Positions 26,926 to 39,448 of a DNA stretch of 64,000 nt are shown one piece after another. The stretch spans positions 15,305,435 to 15,369,434 of the forward strand of contig JAAOOA010000028.1 in the NCBI GenBank assembly GCA_012861695.1. The letters are read 5' to 3'. Made by a program: the position numbers and the translations under genes. Numbering within the stretch: position 1 is the stretch's first letter; every line of letters starts with the position of its first letter. The stretch comes from Trematomus loennbergii (taxonomy: Eukaryota; Chordata; Actinopteri; Perciformes; Nototheniidae). The notes under the pieces were generated by a model. That model was given only the letters and a program-made list of their open reading frames with translations. It ran no database searches and had not been told where the DNA came from.

Positions 26926-26931
26926 TTTATT
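26926..26931 (-). promoter_or_regulatory. candidate poly(A) signal of the brinp gene
   Basis: TTTATT on the plus strand reads AATAAA on the minus strand, about 1.58 kb past the stop codon, within non-repetitive sequence (CAATAAACCTTGTATGTC). Other AATAAA copies occur further on (for example near 26200), so the real cleavage site is uncertain. If this one is used, the 3' UTR is roughly 26900-28509. Confidence 0.3.
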
Positions 26932-28509
26932 GACTTTCAGTGAGAAGTTAGTGAAGTAAATGTAGAATCATATCAAGTATCATCCTGGTAAGTTTTCAGT
27001 TCTCAAGAGCAACATCACTGCCCTGCAGAAACCTTGTAACTCCAGTCTCCTTGGTAACTGGCAGCTCACATTGGACCCACATTAAAAGAAAAGAAAATGC
27101 TTAATTGACCTGAGACTAAACCAATCATTGAAAACCTTTTAAAACCATAATGAAATCCACCAGGTTCAATCAGTTACTGAGAGTTTTTCTAATTGGAGAT
27201 AGAAGGATTTTGCAGAACAATTACAGTATGACATTACCGGTGTGCACTGTGAATAGTGACTCAAAGCTTCACAACACCAAATCAAAACAAGTAACTGCAG
27301 AAAGTGTGACTGGCATTTACATGGAAAAGATACATTACCACCTATTCTGGAGAATGTGTCTGTTGTTCTGTCTTGGTAGAAATATTGAAATATAAAAAGC
27401 AATACACCCTTCGCTGGGAAATCAAACACAAAAACGAAATGTGCTTCTTATCTTAACATTGACTCTCCATATAAGGCATGAGTTTGTTTTGTTATAACAT
27501 TTTTTTGGTCTTTGCACTCAGTTATCTAAAAAGCAATGTGCACTTGTCCACACCTTGGGTTAGATGGAGCGTTATTTACAGCGCTATATCCTCAGAGCTC
27601 TTTGTTAGCACATCAGAAGACTTTTTCATGAATTTCAGCTAAAAAAAAAGAACTCAACATTTAAGATATTTGCCATTCAGTTTGCCAATGTGTTCACCTT
27701 CTTTTGGTATAGACACACCACCAAGGACAGAACATCACTAACAGGCTTCTCACTCGGATGTTAAGCATAGATACTGTACTTACAAGTTTTCAAATGCCAG
27801 ATAAAATGGAGGCAGGGATTACAAAGAAATAGTCAAAGACAGTAACAGGGTTCAGGATTATCAAATTTGAAACTGTTAAGCATAACATAACAACTCATTT
27901 ACCACATATATAATATTATCCCATTTTCCCTTCCCATAAGATTGTTCTATAGCCAAAGAAAATAGGGTTAGAAAAGGGGATATCTCCTCTTCCATTTACT
28001 CATTTTTGAAGACCCCCAAAGAGTTTCTCTTTACATATCAAAACCGCCTTTATCTTTGCAAGGCAGATGTCTTAGGTATGCTTAAAGACATCAGCTCTCT
28101 GAGGTTCCGAATCAAACAACCTGTCGGTGTAAGACAGTCTCTTTACTTCATCCAGTTGTACAGTTAGCCAAAAGCATGGCAGTAATAGCAAGGGTAAGCC
28201 TCCAGGCTCCTACTTCAGAGCTCCTAAAAGAGAGTCCAGATATCAGCTTTTTTTCCAAAAGCTCACAACATGACTACTGTTCATCAAAGTGCTCTGATGG
28301 CAATTCTGATAAAAATATGACGGAACAGAAAATTAGCCAAGAGAAACCAAAGACAAGCCCAGCAGTCGGCTTTTGCAGTTGGATATACTGTTAATCCAGA
28401 GGATTGGGGTCCAAGAGGCTAATTTAGAAGGACCACCCTTGCTCAGTCAAGCAGCAACTCCACTTGGTATGGGTAGCATCACTCCTGAACCTGACTCGTG
28501 CTAAGCTAG
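26932..28509 (-). other. probable 3' UTR of the brinp gene
   Basis: No transposon ends or simple repeats were recognised between the stop codon and the first good AATAAA. The longest open frames are short and unlike known families. The assignment is inferred from position only. Confidence 0.35.
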
Positions 28510-29331
28510 CTAGCTGCAGAGTTGGGCCATTTCAGGTTCAGGTGAAGCATTGGGGAGCTTGGAGTTGAACATCTGCAGAGAGTCCTTGATGCGAGCCACC
28601 TCGCCAACTGACAGCTTCAGCCGATGGCGCAACAGACAAGAAAACAGGTCCAGTGGCTGCGGTGCTGGTGGAGAAAGGCGGTTAATCCGGTTTCTCATCT
28701 CCAACAACATCTGAAAGGCAGCGTCTTGCGTACCTTGCGTGTAGGGGTAGTCCAGCTGGAGAATCAGATCCTTGATGCCTTCAGGGTCAAAGTGCATGCT
28801 GTATCCAAACACTTTCAGCGTGTTGATCTTCATGTACCCCATGTTGGACGTCTGGTCATCCAGGTCCAACGGCTCATAGAAGAGAGTTTCATTCACTGTT
28901 GGATCATCTGTGAGTATGCGGCTTCGCAGGTAGATGTGCACTGTTTCAAAGAAGGATTTCCATTTGTTGCCAAGAGACAGCGTCCAGTTGTAACACTGTG
29001 CCGTGACGACGGCATCCAATCGAGTTCTCTCCCAGTCAGGGAAGTCAGGCTGGTTGACTGGCATGAACCAGCTCTCTGAGTGACTTCCCCCATAAGGATT
29101 GACATAAATTGCAGGCACGGGCTCCAGTGTTGAATTCTTAGTCAAACATATCTGGAATGAAATGCCCATCAGCATGTGTATAAGATTTGACTTATTTTTG
29201 TTACTCTTTAGTGTCAGCAACATTCTCTTCCTCCAGGCAGGATTGAACCAACTTCCCAGGCGAACGTCATTGCTGATGTAAATGGCGTGGACTTCAATTC
29301 TGCTGTCCAGTCGCTGAAGGAGGTACTTCGC
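28510..29331 (-). CDS. brinp2: BRINP family protein, terminal coding exon (probably exon 8)
   Basis: The last coding exon: 273 codons plus TAG (28512-28510). The acceptor is TCTCTCAG at 29333-29332 and the frame is phase 0 after the GAG of the previous exon. It starts AKYLLQRLDSRIEVHAIYIS and contains the family's strongly conserved C-terminal domain: RLGSWF, WRKRMLLTLKSNK, LTKNSTLEP, GGSHSESWFMPV, FPDWERT, GNKWKSFFETVHIYLRSR, GYMKIN, LQLDYPYTQG and DLFSCLLRHRLKL. It ends in LCS, the usual BRINP C-terminus. N-glycosylation sequons are NST, NWT and NET. DSRIEV, INTLKVFGYS and FNSKLPN point to BRINP2, while MHFDPE and CYNWTL are BRINP3-like. A phylogeny would settle brinp2 versus a brinp3 copy. 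No frameshift or in-frame stop is seen. Confidence 0.93.
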   Translation of the reverse strand, partial: AKYLLQRLDSRIEVHAIYISNDVRLGSWFNPAWRKRMLLTLKSNKNKSNLIHMLMGISFQICLTKNSTLEPVPAIYVNPYGGSHSESWFMPVNQPDFPDWERTRLDAVVTAQCYNWTLSLGNKWKSFFETVHIYLRSRILTDDPTVNETLFYEPLDLDDQTSNMGYMKINTLKVFGYSMHFDPEGIKDLILQLDYPYTQGTQDAAFQMLLEMRNRINRLSPPAPQPLDLFSCLLRHRLKLSVGEVARIKDSLQMFNSKLPNASPEPEMAQLCS

Positions 29332-29980
29332 CTGAGAGAGAATAACAAACTGTGAGAACAAAATCACTTCTACAAGGTGACAGATAATAATACCCCAATG
29401 TCTCTGATGTTCTGCCCATCACCTTATTACAGAGTTGATTACACAAATCTATAGGATTTCAATCAATACCAGATATTAGATTATAGTTGTATGTTATTAT
29501 AAAATAAGCAAAGGTCAAAGATTCCTATTTTCTAAATCCAAGACACAGTGAAATAGATTCTGAGTCAGATTTGTATTTGAAACTGCTCAACTAATTTTCC
29601 CACAGACACTTAAGACACCCATTGCTTTGATTATAGGCTTGCATGTTTCTTAGTTTAAGACAGGCAGAACTAATGAGAGAGATAATTATATAGGGACAAG
29701 TTACAGTGCAAATTATGCTGCCATATTTCATTTTGATTCTGTCAGAGATTGTTGGATTTTCAGGACTGAAGCATCCATTTGAAACTATACCAACATTTCT
29801 TTTCCATTTTATGCTGTATCCTCATGTGCTGTCATAATTATTATCCTTGTAGGTATGAGTCTTCAGAAAAAAACCAGTAACAATGTGTCTTTATCATTTA
29901 TGTTGTGCTTTTAAGTGTAATGAGAGGTACAATATGACTTTAAGAATCAATGGAATATAAAAATGAGAAGCTTTGAGAAC
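29332..29980 (-). other. brinp intron 7 (649 bp)
   Basis: A GT...AG intron between the cysteine-rich exon and the terminal exon. It is AT-rich, with no repeat, hairpin or gene recognised inside. Confidence 0.85.
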
Positions 29981-30287
29981 CTCAGCATCAGGCATGTCCA
30001 GGTCAAAGTTCAGATAGTGGTCCAGGGATGCTGCGATGCTCGGCCGGCAAGAACCAAGATGGAGGAGATTGCCGTGGTGACAGGATCCGCAACGGGTTGT
30101 GTTGTCAGTGGCACAGGAGGAGCAGGAGGTGGAGGAGGTGCCCACAACGCAGGGGACGACTCCCTGGCAGGTGGGCTGCTCCCCAGGGCAGATGCAGCTC
30201 TTCACCTCCTCAAAGAACGAGCCCAGAATGCCGTGCTCGTTGCAGTAGAGCAGGGACTGAGCCCGGTTCAACCAAAACCCAACAGGC
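29981..30287 (-). CDS. brinp2: BRINP family protein, cysteine-rich exon (probably exon 7)
   Basis: A 307-nt exon: one base completing the Arg codon, then 102 codons. The acceptor is CTCTGCAG at 30288 and the donor is GTTCTC at 29980. The product starts PVGFWLNRAQSLLYCNEHG and has ten cysteines in an EGF-like arrangement (SCICP, TCQGVVPC, SCSSC, RCGSC, SCRP), with an NTT glycosylation sequon before RCGSC. It ends in FDLDMPDAE. This is the disulphide-rich region between the helical segment and the conserved C-terminal domain of BRINPs. The exon is GC-rich compared with its AT-rich introns, as expected for coding sequence. The open frame continues a little into the intron (VLKASHF), but the GT donor and the family alignment place the end at GAG. 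Confidence 0.9.
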
Positions 30288-30439
30288 CTGCAGAGGGAGA
30301 GAAAAAGCACAATAACGCATTGTGTATACAGACGCACAATCCAACGATAAGTAGCTAACTGTTTGTTTCACTCTGACGACAGCCAGTCTCTGTGTGGTGT
30401 TGTGCATTATGTGCAATATGTGAAATATATATATAAATA

Positions 30440-30664
30440 TATATATAATTAATATAATAACTGTGCAATATATACCTGGCTGCTACATCTTCAGAACTGT
30501 TACAGGATCTGTATTTTGTAAATTATTATTATTATTTATTTTTGTACCTTTAATGTTTTTTATTATGCATGCTTCTTAGTTAACATTAAACTGTCTTTGG
30601 TTATTTTCTGCTGTAACACATGTAAATGTCCCCTCTGGGACGAATAAAGGTATTCTGATTCTGC
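30440..30664 (+). mobile_element. LINE-type 3' tail
   Basis: It ends TGTCCCCTCTGGGACGAATAAAGGTATTCTGATTCTG, a hairpin-plus-ATTCTG tail seen in fish non-LTR retrotransposons. The upstream limit is approximate. Confidence 0.5.
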
Positions 30665-30676
30665 TAAGGTTGTCAT

Positions 30677-31626
30677 CAGTGGCGTCGCCTGGCCTGGGCA
30701 TCCGGGGCTTTAACCCCCGAATGTTTTTTCTGTAGCCCGGACAATTCTAATGCTTTAACCGTGCTTTACGTGAACCTCATCATGACACAAGAGAGGACGG
30801 CAGCACTGTAATTTCCCGTGTTCAGTGAATGCAACAGAGGCATGACACCAGACCAATCAGAGAGTTGCATGGAAAAAACGTGTGCTTGTGTCATTCAAGC
30901 TTGGCGCATTTAGTGTGATAGAGAGAGAGAGAGAGGGAGCATGTCAGCATGGACCGTGTTGTTAGCATCTGGTTAGCTAGCTGCACTAACGGACATATGG
31001 AGCTGTTTGTTCCACAAGAAGCTGGAGGAGAGTCCTCTCCTCTCAGACTGAGAGACTCAGGTGAGCTAAAGGACTCTCTGAGTGTTTAGATATTAACTTT
31101 AGTCTAAGTTATCTCAGTGGGTCTCAAACGGTTTGGTCACAAATTATTCAAAAGATTATTTCCGCGGCACACCTTCATATGATCATTATAGTTATTAAAA
31201 AAAAGAGAATAAAGGAAAAAACAAGAATAGAGTTTAAAAGGGGAGTGATTAGTAAAATATCCATAAAGAAAAAGTACATCTGTTTACAGTTCTGCTTCAT
31301 ATGGGTGTTGAGAGAGGTATCCATAGATCTCTTAATTTTGCTCTCAAAGTGCACCAGATTGATGCATTTAACTTCAATATTTAAAAAAAAATCTTCCCAG
31401 GGAGCATCCCCCCGGACCCCCCTAGAGGAGGTGAGCCCCCCACTCATAAAAAATACCACTTTACCCCTGCCTATATGCCGTGAGCTGATTATCGAGCCTT
31501 CATTGTAACAGTCGCGGGTGTACTGTGTGTGTGCGTGTGGGGAGTGTTGCAGTAAAAATGCCACTGTAGTACCACCGCCACTGTGGGCTAAGCCCCGAAT
31601 GTTTTCAGGTCCAGGCGACGCCCCTG
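30677..31626. mobile_element. non-autonomous hAT element
   Basis: The terminal repeats are CAGTGGCGTCGCCTGG and, from the right end, CAGGGGCGTCGCCTGG. The 8-bp duplication GTTGTCAT is at 30669-30676 and 31627-31634. Length is 950 bp with no transposase. Its core (about 31030-31385) is shared, in reverse, with the element at 6449-7991 although the ends differ. Confidence 0.92.
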
Positions 31627-33997
31627 GTTGTCATAATCTTTTTAGGTTGAATAAAAGAAGTGTGAAGTTTAGGATTACTTTTACTCATTATTTTAATTTG
31701 TTTGACTACAAATGTACTTAACTTAGTTTGTCGCAGAGTTCTATGGGGTTGGGATACTTTTGGTTTATAGAAGACAAATAAGAGCAAGTACAAACAAAAC
31801 GGAGCTTGTTATTTGTGTGACTACATTTGCTGCATTTCTTTTAAATGATCTCCCACATTTGGTTTACGTTGGCTTGGCTATTGCATATCTCGAGCGGTCT
31901 ATGTCTGCATCCAGTGAGTCGGACAAACCACTCGTCAGAGGTTTGTAGGCGGGAATGAGAATGGAGATGTAAATGCTGATAAGGGCTACCATGGGACCCA
32001 GGGGCCAAATTAAGCAGGTCCTAATATCTATATACTTTCACCACATATAAACCAACATGTGCCAAATGGGGTGCTTTAATTGCAAATGCCCCACTATAAC
32101 TGTGTAATTGTTTCTATTGTAATTGACAGCTGGCCCCGTGCCTTCTCTTTAACATTCCATGTGCTTCCTCTATTCTCATACTTTCACCTTTTAAAATGTT
32201 CTCAGGAAGTATAGACTTAGTTAAAAAGTACATTTACATTTTTTACGAAAGATCTTGAATAAGATCCTTAAGTGAGGATTTCCCCTTTAACACACCGCTG
32301 TTTACCCCACATCTAGCCTATTTGTAGGTGAAAAGTTAAATCACACTTTGTTCCATGTTCTTTAAAAATTGGATGGTGGCAATTTGACACTTTTTTATAG
32401 AGTGGGTGTTCGGTATGACTGCAGTAGAGATGAAAATGCAGACATACATAAATTACCATCCACTTTGGTGCAGCAACAAGTTCAGACTGAAAATTGGCTC
32501 TGCAGAGATTCTATCCCCGGGCTGAGTTCAGGAAATCACACACAACATTGCCCAAATGCTCCAGCTATTCCTCCCTCAGGCCTATGTAAATAGACATAAA
32601 TGAATGATGATAAAACAAATGGATTTGTGCAGAAGAAAATAGGGGAGCTTTTGCAGCTGAGCGGCCCCTGATAACTTGTAGTTGCTAGTAGGTACTAAGT
32701 TGAGACTTGAGTGACAGGGGTGAGGTAGAGAGACAGAGCGAGGCAACACAGAGGTTACTGCTGACAGAAAGTGAGGCAGAGGGCGAGGATAGGGGAATGG
32801 TGTGATGGGTAGCAGGAAAGCACTGTCAGGTAAACTAAAGTCCTCTGTAAACAAGTGCTGAGCTGTCCGTCCGGTAGAGGACTTGATTACACCGTTCCAC
32901 AATACTACAGACCTTAACATATAAATGCCTTCACCTACGGTAACTATACTCTTCATCGCTGTCACACAAGTCTCAATCCCGCCATCACGTCTTTCTTGCA
33001 TTTCCTTTTGCTTTCTTTCCTTCCTCTATCTCTTTATTTCACTCTGGCTGTTCACATCTATCTTACCCAGCCTCCCTTACCTCTCTTAACACCGGCTTTT
33101 CACAAGCTTGTCTTTATTTTTCCCTTCAGTACGGCAACAAAACAGCCATGTAATGACAGCCGGTGAAGTTTATATGGGTATTTTGCTCAGAAGTCAAGCA
33201 TGGCTATAGAGTTTGCTCAGGAAAGGGTGTCAGTTTTCCTGTCAAATGACTATGAGATGGTTTCAACAACAGTGGTGCTTTGTTCTCTGTCTGTTCAACT
33301 GAAGAGGTAGTGAGGTTGGTTTACAAACACCTGCACAGTGCAGTAAAACACCTTGCCCAGTGTTCTTTGGAATTACATATGTATTGTATGATAATGTTCT
33401 TGACAACATACATCCTATGGCAACATTCAGAGCCAATGTAGGAAGTAGAATGCAAGGTTTGTCCACGCTTCCTTCAATGGCACATATAATCGTGTTCTGT
33501 TTTAAAGCCCCTTCAGAAGACAAACATAATCTGTCTGTAACCTTCTAAAACTATTACAAAATTCAGATCAAAAAATATAACTTTGACTGTGTTTTAGTAA
33601 AGGTTTGGTCAGGTAAGGGCACACAAACAAATTGGTTAGGTTGAGAAAACATCATGGTTTTGGGTAAAATGGCACACACTAAGGTTTGGGAACTTAACTG
33701 AATTTCTGAATCTAATTTTAGCTGGACATGATATAGATTTTTAAAGCATTCTAGTTTCCGTTTGTTGTTAATGTTGAACGACCAACCCCTTTTCAACATG
33801 GCTCATGGGATATTGTCTGATGCGGATTTCTCATTTTTTAGGTAAACATTAGCTTGTAAACTGGCGTATTCCACACTGCTCAGAATTGGTGCAAAAATAA
33901 AGTTGTTCAGTATGCATAGTCATAATTGAAATATGTATTTGTATTAGGTCACACCCTCAGGGAAAGACCAAGACTATCTCTTGGGCTACATTTACAC

Positions 33998-34379
33998 TTA
34001 AAGGTGGGGTAGGTAAGTTTGAGAAACCGGCTCGAGATACACTTTTTGTTATATTCCATGGAATGCTCTTAACATCCCGATAACAATGAAAAGTGCTTTG
34101 ACAAAAAATCCATAAAAAATGTCATCTGTGGAAGCCGTAGTACTGTAAAAAGCACGACCAATTATTTTAGCCGGCCCGGCTAAAATAACTGGATGGCCTA
34201 CCTGCCTGTCAGCCTTCCATCTGTGCACAAACTTATCTCGTGCCCTCATTGGTCATGTGCGCGTTCGTGTGTGTTGGAGGAGGGGCTCTATAAGGAAGTG
34301 GCAGATTTTCTCTGGTTGTGTATTTTCAAATTCTAGCGATCTCGAGCCGGTTTCTCAAACTTACCTACCCCACCTTTAA
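33998..34379. mobile_element. TTAA-flanked palindromic MITE, copy 2
   Basis: TTAA occurs at both ends, followed by inverted repeats of nearly 40 bp (AGGTGGGGTAGGTAAGTTTG and its complement, continuing to GGCTCGAG). The centre is a 27-bp palindrome with 13-bp arms (34162-34188, TTATTTTAGCCGG-C-CCGGCTAAAATAA). It is the same family as 10045-10441, in opposite orientation. Confidence 0.92.
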
Positions 34380-34915
34380 TGCTAGAGTCATTGTAATATC
34401 TATAGAGTATAAAATGTTTATAATTTATTTATCATTAAATTGTTTCTGGGCCTTACCATTTGGGAGTTTTGTGGGTTGTTAGTAACAGATGGTCCATTTA
34501 GGTTGATGGATTCAGGCTACAGCTATTTACATTATGTTGGTACTACTCTGTCACAATGCCCAACAGTTTTACACAGATAGACATATTTACTACTGTACAA
34601 TCAGTTGGCAGCAGAGACAGCCGTTATCTGAAATCCCAATGCCAGCATTCTACAAATAGATGTTTTGGATGGGAATCAGCTTAAAATAACCAATTGTTTG
34701 CCCCGCTGGCATGTTTCCAACCTTCCTGTGTGCAGAACCTTTGTTTTTTGCTACATTAAGCACTTTCCAGACAGACTGCTCTTGATTTTCACAGTGTGCT
34801 CCACTTGAGGTGGGCTGCTAGAGAGCCTACAGCTGTTATGAATCATCGCAAAGCAGACAATTATCAAAAATGCTTCATTTGGTTGGTTTTCTCTCATTGC
34901 ATGCCCGTGGGTTAC

Positions 34916-35138
34916 CTTTCTCTGGGCAGACTGATGCGAGGATGTTTTGGGCAGCGTTTGCTCAGGGTGAACAGTTTCCTGACGATCTTCTGGGCTTTAC
35001 TCAGAACCAGGGCAGAGCTGGACTCCAGCTGGGCGTAGCGCTTCTGCAGAGACAAGTCAGCCGCCCAGGACTTGGCAATCATGGACACATTCAAAAACCG
35101 GTCAGTGGGCAAGCGCTTCAGGAGGGCTTTGAATTCAT
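34916..35138 (-). CDS. brinp2: BRINP family protein, internal coding exon (probably exon 6)
   Basis: A 223-nt exon. Its first two bases (AT) complete a Gly/Asp-type split codon with the final G of the previous exon, giving ...DSDEF. Its last two bases (AG) join the first G of the next exon to make Arg. The acceptor ends CCTGTAG and the donor is GTAACC at 34915. It encodes EFKALLKRLPTDRFLN, then a stretch rich in Lys/Gln/Leu (SLQKRYAQLESS, AQKIVRKLFTLSKRC), ending PRISLPRE(R). The segment is probably alpha-helical. FLNVS contains one N-glycosylation sequon. ALLKRLPTDRFLN and PRISLPRER are the BRINP2 form as I recall it; AQKIV.KLF resembles BRINP3. The intron before it spans about 28.5 kb and the one after it about 4.6 kb. 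Confidence 0.9.
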
Positions 35139-36039
35139 CTACAGGCATCGGAGAAAGGGAAAGGAGCAGAAAGAGAAACAAGACAAAATTAAACACTCTC
35201 GTCATTCATATGTTAACAATACCTCTTTTGAAAACTGAAAACCTATTCATCACAGTCTACTTTATCCCTAGTGGCATGGAGAGACAATAGTTGAGTAGCA
35301 GGGGGAGTTTCATGTATCATTACAATACAAAAAAAAGCTGTTATGTTCTAATGAATTGCCAATATGAAGTAAACACCTGTCTTCAATCTGCGGTTAAAAG
35401 CTTTCACCTCAACATTAGAGGCTCAAAGTATCCACAGTGGCATTATTTGCATCCTTGTCATTTAGAAGCAGTGCTTATTGAGACGATTGACAGTATGGTG
35501 TCACGTACAGATGGGCATTATGATTTAAGTCGTATTTCTTTCTTGAAAAGCCCAAACAAGTAAAGAGAAAATCCAAGCTGAATAGACCCATAAGAGCATG
35601 TGGTTAAATAGAGAGAGGTTCTATGTCTGTGGTGCAAATGCCCCAAAAACTGTTATGGATGCAATTCAAAGCTAATTCTGCAGCTGTCCCAGCAAATTTG
35701 TGTCAAAACCAAACAAGACAAAACGCACGGTTTAATGCAAATCAATTATTTCAGTTGCCATTCCCCACCCACATCTAAATTCACTAACAGAATTCCCATT
35801 CTGCCATTTCCGACAACATGTCAGTCAAAACCATTGAAGCATCTGAATCAATGTGGTTGTAATGGCAATAACATGAACATAAAATGTAATACATTTAGTA
35901 GAATGTGAAGGTCAAAAGGAAACCCAGAGCTTTAAAAAAGACAGGTCTCAACAGGTTAAAAACAATAATTGACCTATTATTTTGGTGGAATATGTTACAC
36001 TTGTACAAACTATCATCGGACCTGCATTATAAATGTCTG

Positions 36040-36229
36040 TATTTATTCAATCCCCTGCCCTGAGTTTGCATATAACTTTTGTTATAAATGTATGAATGTT
36101 ATTCTGAGAAAATATTGTATTATTTTTATTCTACTATATCTCGTTTTATCACCACTGTAAAGCGTCTTTGAGCACCTGAAAAAGCACTTGGAAATTAAAT
36201 GTATTATTATTATTATTATTATTATTATA
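36040..36229 (+). mobile_element. LINE 3' tail with (ATT)n end
   Basis: GTAAAGCGTCTTTGAGCACC, then GAAAAAGCACTTGGAAATTAA, runs into an ATT microsatellite (about 36202-36228). This is a common L2/RTE-like tail in fish genomes. Confidence 0.6.
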
Positions 36230-38624
36230 TTGTATACCATTGTTTTCCAAGATAAAAAGACAAATAAGACTATTGTTATTTTTTGCAATTCGATTACAGT
36301 GTTCAAGGTGCTTTTATATTGCATATCTAAGCTTAAGCTTTTAGCACATGAAATAGCCCAGAGCTGTAATTTAGGAAAATGTGGTCGGCTTCACTGGCCC
36401 TCATGCTGCTCTGAAAATGTTCTGCTCTAAAACTTTATAAACAGCCAAGTTTCCCCCTGATGGGTACCTTAGTCTGACAGAATCTACTTTGTTATACTAG
36501 CACAAGGGCATGAGCAAAACAGATAAAAGGGGTTCAATCAAATCCAACGGTTCCTATTTCACAAGTCAGTGTGAAGGAACTCCAGCATAAAAGGATTGGG
36601 AACCATTTGAGTAAATTACACTGAGAATTACACCGGCGCAGAAGACACAGCTTGTACCCTGTGCTGAGTTTGCCAAGAGCGTTCCGGTGTTACGATCATT
36701 GGAGTTCTATTATGAACCACTGGTAAATATTATGCCAGTATGAAGCCTCTGGGAAACTTGAACCTATTATTTCCTTTTCTCCCAAAGCCAGCTAAGTGAG
36801 ACCTTCTAGGCTTGTTCTGGGTCTGCTGGAGAATCATATTCCCATGTGCTGTCGTTGGCAGGGAGACAGCAAGGAAATCTGCAGCCAAGCCGACCTGAGC
36901 TGAGCTCAACTGATGAGATTCAAGACTATTACAGTGCTCAGTGATCCCAGATGACACAATGCTTTCTCTCTCTATCCTTCTCTTTGTGTATGTCTGCCTC
37001 TTTCCTGTGGTGTGATCTTTCTCTTCTGGACTAGCGAGTCTGGGTTGTCTCGTTGTCTCTCGAGTTGTCTGTTTCTACGTCTCTTACTCCCTCATCTCTT
37101 TCGTAGCCCCTCTGTACGTACATGAGGATAAATAAGTGAGGCAATGTTAACTTTATCACTGTTTATTTTAGTGTTTGTTTAGTTTCACCTCTACTGATCT
37201 TTACAAAACATCACAAGCTACACTGTGGTGAATGTGCTGTGTTCAATGTTTGTAGGCAATGCCATGGAAAAGTAGCTTGATACACTTTGGCTCAATCAGC
37301 TCAAAGTAATCAGCTGTTAAAAAACACAGAATGTAGCGATTACTGTTCATTTATGTAAACAAAGACAAACAACCTGCTATCATAGCTACTTTGTTCAAAT
37401 ATGGCTGCCAAGATTCATGGTACCTATTCGGAGACCCTCGTATTAATATAATTAGCTCATTCGAATATCTCGTGTGATTTACGTGTGGAGGGTCGTATTT
37501 TTCTTCAGCACAGAGACATGCAGTGAGTCTTACTGTGACCATTATCCGCTGAGATCAATGCCTCCATATGCCTCAAATCACTTTCCTTCCCTCTGTCCCG
37601 CATCCGTCTTCATCTCCCTCTCCCTCTATCAATAATTTACTCACAGACAGTGGCACATACACATTCATGTACATCCACTTACCACCTTCCCCTATTTCTT
37701 ATTCCTTTCTCGGTTTTCAAATCACTATTGCGCTCTCTATCTGCCTTTAACACTCCCTGAGCATTATTTCCTGCTTTCTCTCCTCACACACTCTCAGAAA
37801 TAACCATTAACTCTGCCATTACGCTGGATACATTTGTCTGTCTGTTTCCTTCCCTTTCCTGACATTTATGACTGCGTGTGCCAAATTTATGGACAATTTG
37901 GCTCACTCAAAATCTATCACATAAAGAGGCTGTTTTTCTCAGGGTTTTTTTTCACAATGGCTGGCCGCACAACCCTGAAAACTCCATCTCCGGGCTGACT
38001 TAGTGATTCATGACATCATGAGGCAGAGGCGACAGCTAAGTGACTGGCTGGCTGAGGCCTGTTCATTTAACATACTACAAGGACATGGGATATTAAAACG
38101 TCTGAGTAACATTAAGTGGGCTAATGTGTAGTAGACAGGGGAGTCAAAAAAACTCAACAGATTTTGGTTTAAACCAAGCTGGAGATAACAATGTCGACCA
38201 GTCGGTCCTACTCATCTACTGCTTGTTTTTAAACTGCATTTATGTAATGCTGTTAACAGTCTTAGCAACCATTAAAAGCACATTACAACATAAGCCAGCA
38301 TTCACCCATTCAAACGCACATTCATGAATACATCTCAGAATAAAAGTCTTGTATTAGCAAATGAAGGGCCATCATATGTTTGTAGTTCAAGGTAAATGTT
38401 ATGTATTCTTTTTGTCTGGACTGTGTGTCTGCGCTAACATGCTTACATGGCGAAATGAAAAGAAAGGTGAAGTGTAGACAGGCTGTTAGTTGGTAAAGCT
38501 TTAACAATGAAGGTGCCCTGACCTTAATAAAGTAGTCAGAGATGAGTTATGTTGTCATTTATAAGACTATAGCAGGTATTACAACTACATAAATCTCCCA
38601 ATAGATGGACAGACATTATAAACT

Positions 38625-38823
38625 GGGGGCTGTGGCTCAGTGGATAGTGTGCTGGACTTCGAATCAGGGGATAGCAAGTTTGAGTCCCACTGCAGTCAGC
38701 ATGTCGTTGTGTCCCTGGGCAAGACACTTCACCCCAAATTGCTCCTGTGGGGATTGTCCACAGTACTGAATGTATGTAAGTCGCTTTGGATAAAAGCGTC
38801 TAACAAATGACACGTAATGTAAT
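38625..38823 (+). mobile_element. tRNA-derived SINE, copy 1
   Basis: The head resembles a tRNA gene: A box TGGCTCAGTGG and B box GTTTGAGTC. A conserved body follows (GACACTTCACCCCAAATTGC), then the L2-type tail AGTCGCTTTGGATAAAAGCG and a GTAATGTAAT run. It fits V-SINE-type fish elements. It is not a functional tRNA gene, since it has no proper anticodon or acceptor stems. Confidence 0.88.
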
Positions 38824-38900
38824 AAACATTATTCATTATTCTTCCTGTATCTTCACATTTTGCTTTTTTTTTTTCTAACATCAATCTCTTAAAGACATAA

Positions 38901-39448
38901 TAGGCGCTTTCACACCGGAGTACTTTTCCCAGGAATAGTTCCAATAGTTCTTGGGATTTTGCGTTCACACCAAAAAGATCTGGAACTAGAACCTAGTTCA
39001 AGCGAACCTTTTCACCCTTTTTCAGTCCCTGCTAGAGAGGTGGTACTTTCCTGGGGAGGAAAAGGTTCCAATTTCTGATTGGCTGGGCGAATTGCAAACC
39101 ACGCCCCGTAAAACTCAGAAAAGTTTTGTGAAGTCGCCATTTTATTTGCTCGCATTAGCATTATTAGCATTAGCATTAGCCCAGCGCACCAACGGAGAGA
39201 GACTAACTTATGGCAACAGTAGAAGCCAGTCCCCAACTCCGGGGACTTCCGGCCGGGGACTTCGGGTGGCAGTATACGCCGTGAAGCAGAAGAAGAAGAA
39301 GTGATGTCAGCGGCTTCATTTGCGTAATCCTCCCTCAGGGACTTATTCCGGTGTGAACGCGATCTAGGACAGTTCCGGGACTAAAGAGTTCGGTGGGACT
39401 AAGTACTGGGAACTAAGTAGGGCAAAGTACTTGGTGTGAAAGCGGCTA
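38901..39448. mobile_element. MITE, PIF/Harbinger-like
   Basis: The inverted ends are TAGGCGCTTTCACACC and, from the right, TAGCCGCTTTCACACC, with one mismatch. The similarity continues as AGTACTT and further scattered matches. No transposase. It contains GCATTAGCATTATTAGCATT repeats. A 3-bp duplication could not be fixed with certainty. Confidence 0.75.

Larger units (their letters stand above)
30288..34915 (-). other. brinp intron 6 (about 4.6 kb)
   Basis: A GT...AG intron holding a LINE-type tail (about 30440-30664), a hAT element (30677-31626) and a palindromic TTAA MITE (33998-34379), each listed separately. The remaining stretches (31635-33997 and 34380-34915) are unique-looking sequence with no supported gene. 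Confidence 0.8.

Noticed and set aside
28624..29079. 151-codon plus-strand frame
   Set aside because: Antisense shadow of the terminal brinp exon.
29963..30358. Plus-strand frames of 131 and 95 codons
   Set aside because: Antisense shadows of the cysteine-rich brinp exon.
38625..38700. tRNA gene
   Set aside because: The A and B boxes are present, but the fold is not a proper tRNA, and the body and tail repeat at 47519, so it is a SINE.
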